Assembly (NCBI GenBank): GCA_021521415.1
Contig: JAIQDT010000107.1
Location: 3,100,001 to 3,164,000 of the forward strand
Origin: Bidens hawaiensis
Lineage: Eukaryota > Streptophyta > Magnoliopsida > Asterales > Asteraceae
Length of the DNA stretch: 64,000 bases
Direction of reading: 5' to 3'
In this document: in pieces, positions 46,801 through 59,124 of the stretch
How the letters are laid out: each line of letters opens with the position of its first letter
Numbering within the stretch: the stretch's first letter is position 1
Made by a program: the position numbers and the translations under genes
Notes under the pieces: model-generated
Seen by the model: only the letters and a program-made list of their open reading frames with translations
Databases searched by the model: none
Told to the model about the DNA's origin: nothing

Positions 46801-47415
46801 ATGTCTGTTAGTGTGCCATATATCAAAGTAATCCGAAAAAGTCCCACTTAATTACTGTTAAGTGCATCTTTCGGTACCTTAAGGGAAAGCCTTGCTTGGG
46901 TCTTTGGTATCCCAAAGACTTCCCTGTGGTATCGCATGCCTTCACCAATTATGGGGTATGTAATTTGGATCGAAAGTCAACATCGGGTGGATGTCAATTC
47001 CAGGGTGACAGATTAATATCCTGGCAATGCAAGAAACAAGTCACCGTGTCCACCTCCACTGCTGAAGCAGAATACATTGCTGCCTCCACTTGCTGTTCTC
47101 AAGTCATATAGATCCAACATCAGCTTTTGGATTACGATTTGAATTTCTTTAACACACCGATTAAGTGTGACAATGAGGCAGATGTGTGTATTGTGAAAAA
47201 CCCGGTCCAACACTCCAAGACTAAACATACTGAAATCCGAATGCATTTTATTCGCGATTGTTTTGACCGGAAGCTTGTCACAATAGAAAGGGTTTATACT
47301 GATTACAACTTTGTAGACCTGTTTACTAAGGCTTTTGAGCGTGCCCGATTTTTGTTTTTCATTGAGTCACTTGGCATGATCTCTTTTTGTTCAAAATTAA
47401 GTTTTAATTTTATGT
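43860..47415 (+). pseudogene. pol of copia E, decayed
   Basis: The protease motif YLDSGCTRHMTG lies near 43890. An integrase zinc region (LWHRRLGH... CLKCKQHK) precedes the core at 44324-44968, where HMDLFGP and QNGVAER are kept but the second site reads RSENETEF, with Glu in place of the usual Asp. Reverse transcriptase (RNKARLVVQDFSQREGLDY; QMDVKTAFLYG; YVDDIIFG near 46460) is broken by a TAG at 46319 and a TGA at 46556. RNase H (STAEAEYIAAST) and HSKTKHTEIRMHFIRD follow. Multiple stops and shifts make it non-functional. Order PR-INT-RT-RH identifies Ty1/copia. Confidence 0.85.
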
Positions 47416-49310
47416 TATTTTATTTTAGTTTATTATATATTTAACTTTTTACGTTATTTTATTTTCTCTTAAAAACTTTTATTTTAAATTTATCTTATTT
47501 TCTTTTCATTTAAAGTTTATTTTACTTCTCTTTCTTTTTAGAGATTTCAAATTTTAAAGTTTTAAATTTATTTTTATAATTTTTATTTAAATTTATTAAA
47601 TTTTTTAATTTTTTTTTATTTTTATTTTGTTTTACTCTTAGTTTTTTAATTTCACTTTATTTTATCTTATTTCCAACTTAGGTTTTTCTTTTAATTTATT
47701 TTAATTCCTTTTATCTTTTTGTATATAAAATTTTAAATACTTTTTAATATGTCTCAACTTTTAAGAAAGAAAATGAGTTAACTTTAACTCAGCAACAAGA
47801 TTTTACCTTTGTTAAGAAAAACAAATTAAGTCATTTGACTTACCAAATAATATTTTATATTATTATTTTATTTTTTATTATTATCTTATTTGAGAAAATC
47901 AGAAAAAGAATTAAAAGTATAATCTCTTGTTTAGAGGGTGCTACTACTTAGAGGGAGTCGGTTAATATTGAAATATCAGAAAATTTTGAGAAATCGATCC
48001 GACCTTTGGAACATGATAATAAATTATCTTAGGTGATCCTAGCACATGAAAAGAGTAGATCAAAAGCCAACAAGATCATTGCTTGATGTGTAGATAGGCT
48101 TAACAAATGAGTAAGTGTCATAGTGATATAAACTTAAATATTTGCCTATGCTAGTGGTTACACTCTTATGAAGCGGTTGCCGACTCCAAATTAGTCATAT
48201 CAATGAAGGCAAAAATCTTAATAGTCAGGCATACACGAGCCAATTAGTGATTGGTCACAATAAAAATTATTTCTTGCTTTGGTTTCAAATGTTGAAAAAT
48301 ATTAAAAATTATTGAAAAAGCAAAAAAACTGCAAAATACTCAAAAGTATTCAAAAATCAACAACAAAATTGTTGATAGTTTATTCAAACAAAATCAACAA
48401 CAAAAATGTTGATAATTTATCAAACAAAAAGGGGCATATTAGAACTACATGACGTGGGGCTAACAAGGAAGACCAAAACACTTTATATGAAGGTCTGTAA
48501 GTCCGGATGGCATGTAAGTCTGTGGTTCAACCTTTATATTGTTTGAAAGAAAATTTTGCAAAAACTTTAAATAAACTCAAAATGTTTTGATCAATCATTA
48601 GGGGATCGGAGTCAATTCGGGGTGATACTGATGAACACAAACTATGTCTGAGGTATGATGGAGTATGTAACTTGTTGGATTAACAGGGGACGACACAAGT
48701 ATCGTGCCTAATTATACCTTAACGTATCATAGTGAAATCAAAATACTTGTTAAGTTTAAAGTGGACCAACATATCTACAATCGACTTTAGGTTTTTGGCA
48801 TAATAATATCCAAATAGAGGTGTAATCTAGGACACAAAATACAATATGATTCCATGTTGTAATTTTTCTCTCCAAAAACTAGTATCAACATATTTTTGTA
48901 AATTATTTAATATAATAAATATAATATTAATTCTCTCTTTATCTTATTTTTAAATCTTAGTTCATTGTTAAGTTTTTATTTTATTTTGATTTTCTTGTTA
49001 AAATTAGTATAATTTGTATTTCTTTAATTTTATTTTTATCTTATTTTAATTAAAATTTTACTTTTAAAATTTTATTTTCATTTTGTCTTATTTTAATTTT
49101 ATTTCTAAATTTTATTAAGTTTAGGTTAAAATATTGTTTTACTTTTATTTTCAATCTTTTATCTTAAAGTTTGTATAAATCTTTTTTTGTTTAAAATTTT
49201 TTTTTTCTATTTTATTTTTCATTAAACTTATTTAAAAACAAAATTTAATTTTAATTTTATTTTTAGTTTTTCTTTAAAACTTTATCTTAATTTTATTTTT
49301 AAGTGTTTTT
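47416..49310 (+). mobile_element. Copia E post-pol block and T-rich flanks
   Basis: A TTTTATTTTA-rich tract (47395-47730) is followed by two perfect small hairpins (GAGTTA-ACTT-TAACTC, 47775-47790; AAGTCA-TT-TGACTT, 47828-47841). The conserved block follows (agtgatataaactt near 48120; attaggggatcggagtcaa near 48597; ggggtgat), then a second T-rich tract to about 49310. No accessory ORF or 3' LTR follows, so E is truncated here. Confidence 0.55.
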
Positions 49311-49527
49311 TTAAACCGGGTTAATATTTTCAACATGGTCTTCAATGCAAAGTTTGCTAAGTGTTGACCCGACAAAAATATATATTGTATATATTTAAAG
49401 TGCTTGGATTCGGTGGGTAAATATTTTTGCTGTTATGAAATGAAAATATTTTTAAAGTTAGAGGGTCCGGAGTGAAAACTTGTTTAAAACTCGAGACATT
49501 TTGACCCTATCGCGAGATAGACTGACC

Positions 49528-49537
49528 ATATAAATAG
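49528..49537 (+). promoter_or_regulatory. TATA-like box upstream of gene G
   Basis: catataaatag lies about 375 bases before the ATG of gene G. Between them is a CCACCA-rich leader with no long frame. Confidence 0.35.
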
Positions 49538-49908
49538 TTTTTCTCAAAAACTTTTCTCATTCTCTTATCTTCCCACCACCAATTTTTCAAATTTCCACCA
49601 CCACCACCGTGAATCATCTCCTCGTCATAATCGACTGTTCAACTTTTTGAGCCGACCCCTAAACAGATTTCCACCACCACCACCATTGCTAACCTTTGCC
49701 TAAAGAACAACCTGCCGTCACACATCATCCTCGGTTTTGGGTCTGCCCGCCAGGTGTTCGATAAAATATCTCAATGAGTTAATCGGTTTTTTTGGGTTTA
49801 CGGAGGGGAGAGCAACTGGCGGTTGCTCTCCTTTCTCCTCTTAGTTTGGGTTTTTACTCCCAAAACTCAGCTCGAGTTTGTTTGTTGGCCTTTTTGTCGT
49901 GAGGGGTT

Positions 49909-51035
49909 ATGACAAGGGCTCGGATTGTCAAAGGAGCCCCATCGGGGGAGGCGAGAACGGGAGGTGGACATGGTCGTCGGTTCGACATCATTTCTCGTGG
50001 TGGATTAATTGATGAGGGTGCTATGTCTAAGACCCTAGAAAATAGTGTGGGTTCGGTGGGTGTTTGGCCATGTCCTTTTAGGGGGTTCCATTGTTACCTG
50101 GATGGATGGGCGGGGTCAAGGGGGATCTCTTGGTTAATGGCGCATATCAAACGACTTCATTTGTCGTCGGATGAGCGGAAAGGGACCCTACGGGACGCCA
50201 TTTCCACGGATTGTGATTTATTTATTTCGGTTGGGGAGGCTTTTAAGGCCTCGGACCAGTGGCTATGTGGGGTGTGTATGCGTCCAAATGCTCTTAAACG
50301 GACGTGTCATCATGCTGATGGAGTCACCAGGTACAACGAGGGTGTGGGAGCTGTGGAGGAGTTTATTGTGGGGATTGATAAACCACATGTTATGAGGGAT
50401 GTTGCTCCCTTGGGAGGGATAGTGGTGGATGAGGTTCTCCTTGACCGCGTCTTCTCTCTTCCTATCACAACTGTTAAGAGCATCCCTCATAGTTGTCGTA
50501 TGGCATTTGCTCAAGCGTTAATTGCGGCTTTGGGTAAGGTGGTTGCTATGCCAGACTCTGTTGAGGCATGGGTGAAACTTTTCTTGTTACCGCGGTGCAC
50601 GCTGCGTGTTTTCAGACCTTCTAAACGTCAAGAGCGCAGGTCCGGTAATAGAAAGTCTTTGCAATGTCAGAGTATTCAACAAGCACTAACAAGTTGGGGT
50701 GCTATGGATGGTTTTGATGCGCTTATTTTATCCCTTTTTGCCACACCTATAGGGGTGAACTCGAGTCATGGGGAGCCTCTCGCTATGCACGATGATGTTG
50801 CGGTATGCGCCAATGTGAAACAATGTTTACGAAAAGTGGCGGACGGGCATTTTACTGCAGCCATTAAAGTATTATGCTCTTCAGGGGTTGCACCTTTCGG
50901 CAATGACACTTTGAAAGCGTTAGTGGCTAAGCATCCCAATTTGCCCCCGCCGGTTATGCCTGCTTCATTGCTATCTGAGCCTCCTCTTGTTGTTGATGAG
51001 GATTGTGTGCTTGGATGCATTAAATCCTTCCCTAA
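49909..51035 (+). pseudogene. Gene G, 5' part: zinc-finger/reverse-transcriptase protein, split by copia F
   Basis: An open frame of 376 codons from ATG 49909 to the F insertion; the last 13 codons to 51075 belong to the F LTR. Residues 55-84 form a C2H2-like finger (C55, C62, H79, H84). A second cluster lies at C120, C123, C133, H134 and H135. The rest (DRVFSLPITTVKSIPHSCRM, RCTLRVFRPSKRQERRSGNR, CLRKVADGHFTAAIKVL) matches a plant family I recall as reverse-transcriptase-domain proteins in Asteraceae. Fingers before an RT suggest a non-LTR-type element or a domesticated derivative. Across the CCTAA duplication the frame continues as SFP-KGTSCGRD. Confidence 0.7.
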
Positions 51036-51449
51036 TGTAGGTTCCCAGTCGGATCTACACAGGAATATCTCTTAACACGAGGGTGCGGAATCCCCACGTA
51101 ATACGATACGAGCGTACGATATATAATATGTTGAGACGATACACAAACACACGTTACAATACTAATAAACATGTTTGTATTGCAACACTTCAACACGTGA
51201 CCTCAATATCACTTACACGTTCTGCCCAAAAAAACTCTTTTCTAAACAAGCCGAAGTTAGGCATATATAGGCCTCGACAACTTCGCCTAACAGACTAGGC
51301 GAAGTTGTCTTAACTTCGCTTGTCTACAAGTTCGCTTACATCAGGCGAACTTGTGTGACACCATATCTAAAACCAAAACAACCAATCTAACACGATTACA
51401 GACACATACAAAACACTACATACTGAACTACTGACATTATGCACCAACA
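51036..51449 (-). repeat. Copia F 3' LTR
   Basis: The plus strand runs TGTAGGTTCCCAGTC to GCACCAACA. A minus-sense TATA box (CTATATATGCC, near 51262-51272) is preceded in the minus direction by two long inverted repeats built on AACTTCGC. Confidence 0.9.
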
Positions 51450-51462
51450 GACTCCCCATTGG
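51450..51462 (-). other. Copia F polypurine tract
   Basis: The minus strand reads CCAATGGGGAGTC directly before the LTR start TGTTGGTGC. Confidence 0.75.
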
Positions 51463-51535
51463 CAGTAGCTTCATATCTCTATCTTCAATCACGTGTCTAG
51501 TAATCCCAAAATCTCGTGTCACCTGTCTTCAAGCA

Positions 51536-54460
51536 TGAACGCCCTGTCTGACACACACAGAGACCACTCTCTGGTACTTCTTGGCTTCATCTTTCCAAGC
51601 AGGAATATAGAATATCTTTTTATCGTTTAGCACCTGCAAGTCAGCTTAAGACAAATTTACCAAGTGCATGGGATCATACACTCTCAGAACTTCTTGTTCA
51701 TCTTCATCTTCCGTCACCGCTTAAGCTGTTTGGCTATCAACATACCACCACTTTAGATTCTTTAAAACATCCTTGGGCATTGTCTTCATCGGCACTTCTT
51801 TCAAACACCGAACTGGCTTATATTTCATCACCATCCAAGGTTTGCCATCAGCTCGCATTCCTCTTTCCTTATCTTCAACTAGCTTCCCTTTCTGTGGCTT
51901 TAACAATTCAAACTTCTTTTCTTTCACACTTTCTCTCCACACAATCTTCCCAATTATTCTGGCCATATTATCATCACTTCTATTAATCAACCCTAATTTT
52001 GCCAAATCCTTCACCTCACACTCAGGCAAGGTATTGAGAGATCTCAACATCCTCTTAAAATACTGAATCCCATCAAAGCATTTAATCACAAATAACCTCA
52101 ACTACTCATCATACAACCAGCAAATAATACCCTTATTCGACTCAGCATACCCTTTGATATTGTAACTTTTCTTGAACATGGTTGGAACCGCTGGCTTCTT
52201 TGTCTTTACAAACCGCTGAGCGTATCCTTCTTTCCATCTCGGCTGCTCTTCCCACTCAGACTCATCGGCCACATCCATATCTTGACTCACATTTACTTTG
52301 TCAACGCCTGGAATATCATGTTCTACACTGTCATCCACAATCTCACCCTTTCAATCTTACTATCGATCACAATCTGTTCACCTATCTTTTCAATCTCTTC
52401 AACAGGTAACACATCGTCATCACCCACATCATCATCACCCAACGTTTCCTCATCATCCACAACCACAACATCTTCACCACCTGATCCACCTGCTGTACCA
52501 GTTGACTTCCCCTGAGATGTGGAAGTCCCAAGAGTCTGTTCAGTTCTTGGCAACTCACCACCTGCACCTTTCGATGCATTGGGATCATCGTCTCTATCAT
52601 GACTTTTCTTTGTTCTCAACTCATCGCCCTTGCAGCTCGTCTCCCCCTGAGATGCTAAGAACCGTTGTAGAGCATCAAAAAGTTTACGGTGTTCAACAAG
52701 GAGGGACGATTGGATTTGATTTTCTGCTACAAGGCGCTGGATAGCTTGTGTCTGGATTAGATTTATTCTCGACTGTTCAGCAACCACCCTTTCAAGAGCC
52801 GCTATCCTTTCAGAATCAGACAAGGTAGCATCAAAATGGAACCTCATGTGAGAAACGTCTTGAGCATAAGGGGGAGGTATTCCCAGACTGACTGGAGTAT
52901 CAGAAGCAGGCTGAACAGTAACCGCGGGTGGTAATGTAACATATTACCCCGCAGTAGCTACCAGCGTCGACTCAACAAATCTTGCAACAACCTCCGATGG
53001 AGTAAGAGTAGGAGGTGGCAAGGAAATTATCTCCGGAGCCGAAAACTGAAACGTGGTTGGTGGAATACCAAATGATGATGATGTCACTACGGGAACACTA
53101 GAGGTGATCGGTACTGTTACAGTCATCGAAGCCGGAACCATGGTCATACCAGATAACGAGGGTGGAGAGAAACGAACCACCCTTGAGCTTTCACCAACTC
53201 CTGACCTCTCACCAGCTCTGACTTTCCTCGATCTTCGTATCAACTTGTCTAACTCCACCTCATAGTCAGATTCACTATCATCCGAGTCTCTCTTTCTCTT
53301 GCCATGTATTCTTTCTTGTTTGACCAGAATCTGTTGTGCTTCGGCAATATCATCAGTGGAGGAGTCAGAATCGGTTCTCTCAGAATCTGCTACAGACGTA
53401 GCTACCATCGAAACATTCACACCAGAAGCTGGGGCTTGAACCTCTGCAGCTGGATCAATTTGCTCCATATCATTAAACCCTTGGCCACCAAAAGCAGCTT
53501 CAAGATCTACCTGTTCCTCCGGAGCTGCAACAGGATCAGCAGGCAATGCTTGCTGAACCACAGGTGGTGGTTGAGGAACATCAGCCTGTTGCGGTGCCGG
53601 GTCCCGAAATTCATCCCCAAAAGGAGCAATATAAGCAGGGTTCACCAAATAACCAAACAATGGGGTGTGCCGCGGACGAAGCTCTGGTTTGCTACCAGCG
53701 CTTGACGACCTACATTGCGCAAAGATCCTCTTACTTACACTCTCAACATAACGGATGGGACGTCGTTGAGGCAGTGTAGGGGCTACATGATTCAAAATCA
53801 TTTGTAAAAACCTCGGGTACATTAAAAATCTTTCCCTGGCGACCGCACGTCTCTGACGATCAATTTCATAAAACACCATCTGACTAAAGCTGTAGGGCTT
53901 GTTGTAAGTCAGTGCTGTCATTGCTGATTGCATCGTTGCACCCATACCGTCAGTACCAGCTTTACGACCCGACATGCACACAATCATCACGTGCATCAGA
54001 ACACGCCACTGATCCAGCAAGAATCCCTTTCGCCTTTGAGTGTCACCCAAAGGACCCGAATAGCCCATACGTAAAAATGCACCATCTCTGAATGGAGCTG
54101 AAAAATCTGTAGGATCATCTCTAGTTTCAGTCCCGAACTGCAAAGCGACTCTGATCTGATCTGCTGAGAACTGCACCTCCTGATTGTTCACTGTGGCGCG
54201 CATAACCGGAGGCTCAACTCTACAGTCATATTCTACCGTTCGCCAGAAATCTTCAATATTCGGTAGAGAAATGGGGAGAGTTGTAGTAATAGCGTAAAAA
54301 TACGTGAGCGAACTAGGAAGGAGATGATCTCGCGATAATCGTCGATACCACTAGCATCCGGATCCAAAGTAATGTACATGTTGTGACCTGGAACGAACTG
54401 TCGGTTGTTGTCACCACCTTCGTCACCACCAGCACCACCAGCTCCTGCTACAGCAGCCAT
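51536..54460 (-). pseudogene. Accessory ORF of copia F, decayed
   Basis: ATG at 54460 (MAAVAGAGGAGGDEGG) follows GGCGAAGTT motifs. After a frameshift near 54310 the main frame (to 52944) holds the N-terminal domain (YAITTTLPISLPNIEDFW, LMHVMIVCMSGRKAG, ALTYNKPYSFSQMVFYEI, RFLMYPRFLQMIL). A long Ser/Pro/acidic region with an Arg/Lys patch (GKRKRDSDDSESD) follows. A TAA at 52944 is followed in the same frame by a coiled coil (ERIAALERVVAEQSRINLIQ) and an acidic run. A shift near 52330 and stops at 52102, 51721 and about 51650 break the C-terminal domain (IICWLYDE, PMHLVNLS, VVSVCVRQGVHA). A nuclear role is possible from the basic patch, but function is unknown. Confidence 0.75.
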
Positions 54461-55519
54461 ATCTTTAACTTCTCCCTTGAACAACTTCGCCCTTATACTT
54501 TACCAGTAACTTCGCCTATTTTATTTACGAAACCGGCCCTTATAATTTGATCAAAATGCAACTGTCTTTTAAAAACCAAGTAACCAAGTTTTAAACCATA
54601 AAACAAAATAGGAAATGAAAATCTAAGTAATTAAATAAACGGGATCAAATTTCAGTCTTGACGAGAACCTGCATGTTTTAGAAAAGATCCGAACAGGAAT
54701 CATACTAATTAAGTGGCTGCCACATAGATCCATGATCAGCGGTATTATGACATATAGAGACAGGTTGTAAGCAGGTATAAAACTTAGTATGGTTTTCATC
54801 TCTTCTGTGATACGGATTAGTTTCAATTAAGCTCAAAATTTAGATGGACATCACATGAGAGATTGTGATGCCTCCTATCTATTCTCAAAGCGTATTTGGC
54901 TTTCCCCAAGTCACCCCGAGTTGACCTCGACCCGTAGTGTCTGATTAAACAGTAAGTACATATCGATCTTTAGGGTCTTCTTCCCGTTCTTTTTCTTGCC
55001 TCTTGATTGATGTTTGAAACAACATAAGCTTCAGAAGGCTTAACAACATTTTTTTTTAATAAACATATTAATACAGCTTCAAATAATAGACGACTGCAAG
55101 TCCCGAATCTGGATCACTGCAGGTACTTGACACACCATCTTCTCGAGAATCAGAACACTCACGGGCTCGTGTATGACTGGGTAATCACTTTTCTGCCTAT
55201 CATTCGGAAAGATGTATATGGAGACATGCACAACTCAAAATGATTCTCCACATTAAATCGAGGAGATTTAGTTTGTATAACTTCTACTTTTACGCACCAT
55301 ATAAAGCTACCATAACTTACAACGGCTGTTCTAGAGTCTTTTAGGCTTAATAACTTCACTAGTTAAGCACACAGAATTAGTTTTTCTATCACTTTCCAGG
55401 GTTGGATCAATTTTCTTTTAAACATTGTATTGAAACTTCTTACTAAGTTAAAGACTTGAAAAATTATATCATCTCCCTAAAAATAAATTTTAAATTCTAT
55501 CTCCCCGACCAAGTCAAAG

Positions 55520-55585
55520 TCTTCAGGTAAACGGCTATCCTGAAGATCCAATGGATCAGCTGGACCGACCACATACGAGTATGTG
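55520..55585 (-). other. Two-stem-loop module (copia F, distal copy)
   Basis: Stem I is CACATAC (55570-55576) with GTATGTG (55579-55585), 7 bp perfect. Stem II is TCTTCAGG (55520-55527) with CCTGAAGA (55539-55546), 8 bp perfect, around an 11-base loop reading ATAGCCGTTTA on the minus strand. Confidence 0.6.
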
Positions 55586-55700
55586 ACATTCTAACTAAGT
55601 ATGAACGACTATTTTTCAGCTAAAGTATAAAAACCCATCATAAACCCCCCAGTCACTTTCAGTCATCTGGTTAATGGTTATCCTCATAATCTACTAGTAG

Positions 55701-55731
55701 AAGGACCAAACATATCCGAAGATGTGTCCTT
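55701..55731 (-). other. Stem-loop I (copia F, proximal copy)
   Basis: AAGGAC (55701-55706) pairs with GTCCTT (55726-55731). Inside, ACATATC pairs with GATGTGT with one mismatch around CGAA, which is a C-TTCG-G tetraloop on the minus (sense) strand. Confidence 0.55.
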
Positions 55732-55806
55732 CAAACTAAAGCAACCGACATAATTCTAAGCGATAGTGATGATTTTTTTTTTAAAAAAAAAAAACGAAAA
55801 ACACGG

Positions 55807-58800
55807 TTACTCGGGATTGATCATCCCATTTAGCTCAACAAGATTTTGAAAACGGGATCGGTCAAACGCTTTAGTAAAAAGATCGGCGAAATTATCCAAA
55901 GAGTCAACCTTTTCAAGCACAATTAATTTCTTCTCAGCACAATCCCGTATAAAATGATGACGAATGTCAATATGTTTAGTTTTGCTGTGTTTGACAGGAT
56001 TGTTAGTTACTGAGATTGCAGCAGTGTTATCAATGAAAATAGGAGTTTGAGTGAAATTCAGACTGTAATCGCGTAATTGCTGTTGTATCCATAGAACCTG
56101 GGAGCAGCAGTTCGATGCTGCCATGTACTCTGCTTCGCAGGTGAAAATGGCTACTGAGGTCTGCTTTTTGCACTGCCACGACACCAATCTTCCTCCCAGA
56201 AACTGACATCCATCGGTTGTTGACTTCCTGTTCTGATTGCAACCTCCATAGTCAGAATCTGTGTAAGCTACCAAATCCAGGTCTCCCCCTTTCATGTACC
56301 ACAATCCCAACTTAGGCTTGCCTTTGAGATATCGCAATATTCTCTTCACTCCCTTCATGTGAGATTCCTTCGGGCTTGCCTAAAAACGAGCACAAAGACA
56401 AACTGCAAACATAATGTCAGGTCTAGATGCAGTTAAAAATTAAAGAACCTATGATTGCTCGATATTGGGTGGGGTCCACGTCTTCATCACTGTCAGAATC
56501 AGCACCCAGTTTGTGGTTGCAAACTGGAGTATCAAATGGGGTGCTATCTTCCATCTTGAAGCGTTTGAGCACATCATGGACATATTTTGTTTGATGAATA
56601 AACATCCCATCTTTCTTCTGATCAACCTGCAATTCCAAAAAGAAAGTTAATTCTCCCACGGCGCTCATTTCAAACCTCTTTTTCATGACTGCTTCAAATT
56701 CCTGACACATGGTGACATTTGATGCAGCAAAAATGATGTCGTCCACATAGAGTTGCACTAGTAGAAAATCTCCCCCTTTTCTTTTGACAAACAGCGTGCT
56801 GTCGATCTTTCCTCTTTCGAACCTATTCTCAAGCAAGTAATCGGACAAGGTTGCGTACCAGGCACGAGGGGCCTGATGTAGCCCATATAACGCTTTACTC
56901 AGTTTGTACACATGATCAGGAAAATCTGGGTCAGGGAAACCCGGAGGTTGTTCAACGTACACCACCTCATCGACTTTACCAATAAGAAATGCACTTTTCA
57001 CATCTAACTGGAACACCTTTATCTCTTTGTGTGCAGCAAATGCCAAAAATAGTCGAATTGCCTCCAATCTTGCCACAGGAGCAAACACTTCATTGTAGTC
57101 GATTCCTTCTTGCTGATTAAACCCTTTTACTACCAGTCTTGCCTTGTTCCGTATGATTATCCCTTTCTCATCTCTCTTACATTTAAAAACCCACTTTGTA
57201 CCAATAGCATTTACATTCTTTGGTTTTTCAACTAATTTCCAAACTTCCATCTTCTCGAACTGTGCTAACTCTTCTTGCATGGCTTCAACCCACTAGCTAT
57301 CCTTTAGAGCAATTTGATAATTCTTCGGTTCAATCTGGCTGATGAAGCACGTGTACAAGCATTCATTAATGATCCACGTGTCTTTAATGCTTGCGTAAAC
57401 ACATGTGTGTTCATCCAAACTTCTTCTTGTTTGAACACCGTCAGATAGATTACCTATCACGTTCTCCAAATGGTGATTTTTGTGAATTCCAGTAGTCTGA
57501 ACCGGACCGACTTCCAGATTGTTTTCTAAATTCGAAGAGAGTTCATCAATGGGTGATTGATGTTGAGAGTGAAATGGATTGAAGAATTCTTCTTCAGTAG
57601 AGGCAACAGGAGTATCAACGGCACTTGACGAGGAAGGTTGACTTTCATCGTATTGCGGGTGTTGCACAATATTTTCATCCTCGTCATACAGAATCTATGA
57701 AGTAATTTTCTCATCAATTTCTGCAAAATCCAGGTAAGGCGTATTAAAAGATATGAACAGTTTATCATAGTCGAAAGCTTCAGCGGGTCCCATGCTAGGC
57801 TTTGGTGATTTGTAACTCGTAATATCAGTGTTACATACCACCTCAACCTTGCTGTTCGATAAATTAAAGACTCTTCTATTGGGTGTCCCAACAACATATT
57901 CGACTAAAATACCTTCGTCGGCTTTCTCACCAAATTTTGAGTTTGTCCTTAATATCGTACAAGGGGACCCGAAAGGTTCAAGACCATTCAAGTTTGGCTT
58001 TCTACCATGCATGAGTTCATAACAAGTTTTATTTAATCTTTTAACAGTTAAACACGATTAAGGATATAACAGGCTGGGGCAACAGCTTCAGCCCAAAACA
58101 CCATGGGAAGTTTAGCATATGCCAGCATGGTTCTGGCTCCTTCGATTAGTGTTCTATTCTTCCTCTCAGCTACCCCATTTTCTTGCGGAGTATACGGGGC
58201 GCTGTACTGATGGTCTATCCCTTTCTGTAAGCAGAACATCTCCATCTGGTAGTTCTTGAACTCTGTACCATTATCACTCCTGATGTACTTAACCTTTCTC
58301 CCAACAATATTTTCAACTTTGGTAATCAAGTTAATTACCAACTGAACTGTCTCATCTTTTGCCTTCAGAAAGTATACCCAAGAGTATCGAGAGTAGTCAT
58401 CGGATACAACCAAGCAGTATGACGTTCCACCTAGACTCTTTACATTCACGGGACTAAAAAGATCCATGTGAAGTAGGTCTAGGGTACTGACAATTGAGTT
58501 AACCTTCTTGGAGTGATGAGGTTTTTTGTGTTGTTTTCCCTTCTTGCACGACAAGCATTGATCTTCAAAGTTGAAATTCTTCAAGGGAACCCCAAGCATC
58601 AGCCCATTCTTGACAATGTAATTCATTTTACGAAGATGTATATGTCCCATTCTTCGATGCCATAACTCTGACTCAGACTCAGTTGCCTTTGACAGAAGAC
58701 ATGATTCTTCTGTTGTCATCTCAGTTGACCTTATATCCATTACATACGTGTTCTTTTCTCTTGGAGCTCTCATCACCACCCATACCTCTGGTATCTTGAA

Positions 58801-59124
58801 ACCAGGATACAGGACGATTGCCTCGTTTTCAGTAAAATGCACCGTGTATTCTTTATCACAAATCTGAGACACACTCAACAAATTATGCTTCAACTCTTCC
58901 ACAAAATTCACCTTTTCTAACTTCATTCTTCCATTAGTCGCCGTTCCTATACCACTGATTCTACCTCCACTCTCTCCAGCGAAACTAACCCTTCCTCCTT
59001 GAACAGGTTTCCATTCACGTAACAAATTCTTGTTACCAGTCATGTGCCGGGAACATCCACTGTCCACAACCCACAGATTGTTTACAGCCCTGTTCGACTG
59101 TTCCTGCACAATTAAAGAAAAAGA
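55807..59124 (-). pseudogene. pol of copia F, nearly complete but broken
   Basis: Protease has WVVDSGCSRHMTG (about 59070). Integrase has LWHRRMGHIH and CLSCKKGKQHK, then HMDLFSP, IRSDNGTEF and ENGVAERKNR, so its catalytic triad is intact. A frameshift falls near 58048 (after ILNRV), and stops lie at 57695 and 57293. Reverse transcriptase runs 57280-56423 (RNKARLVVKGFNQQEGIDYN, LDVKSAFLIG, LYVDDIIFA). A further frameshift precedes RNase H at 56358 (AYTDSDYGG, TCEAEYMAAS, KHIDIRHHFIRD). The frame is the same as gag, separated by a single TAA. Confidence 0.9.

Larger units (their letters stand above)
54640..55806 (-). mobile_element. Copia F post-pol noncoding block
   Basis: About 1.17 kb between the pol stop and the accessory ORF leader. 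It has two stem-loop modules (55701-55731; 55520-55585) and a hairpin GACATCAC / GTGATGCC (54847-54872), which is also present in B with a different loop. The phrases gccaaatacgctttgag and gtctccatatacatct are shared with B. Confidence 0.6.

Noticed and set aside
47395..47730. T-rich tract as a poly(A) tail of a minus-strand retrogene
   Set aside because: It is a mixed TTTTATTTTA tract recurring on both sides of the conserved block, not a homopolymer next to a coding end.
49909..51075. Treating the 388-codon ORF as a complete intact gene
   Set aside because: Its last 13 codons are copia F LTR sequence; the real frame continues after the insertion.
51773..52744. Plus-strand ORFs of 68-148 codons at 51773-52744
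   Set aside because: They are antisense shadows of the decayed accessory ORF of F.
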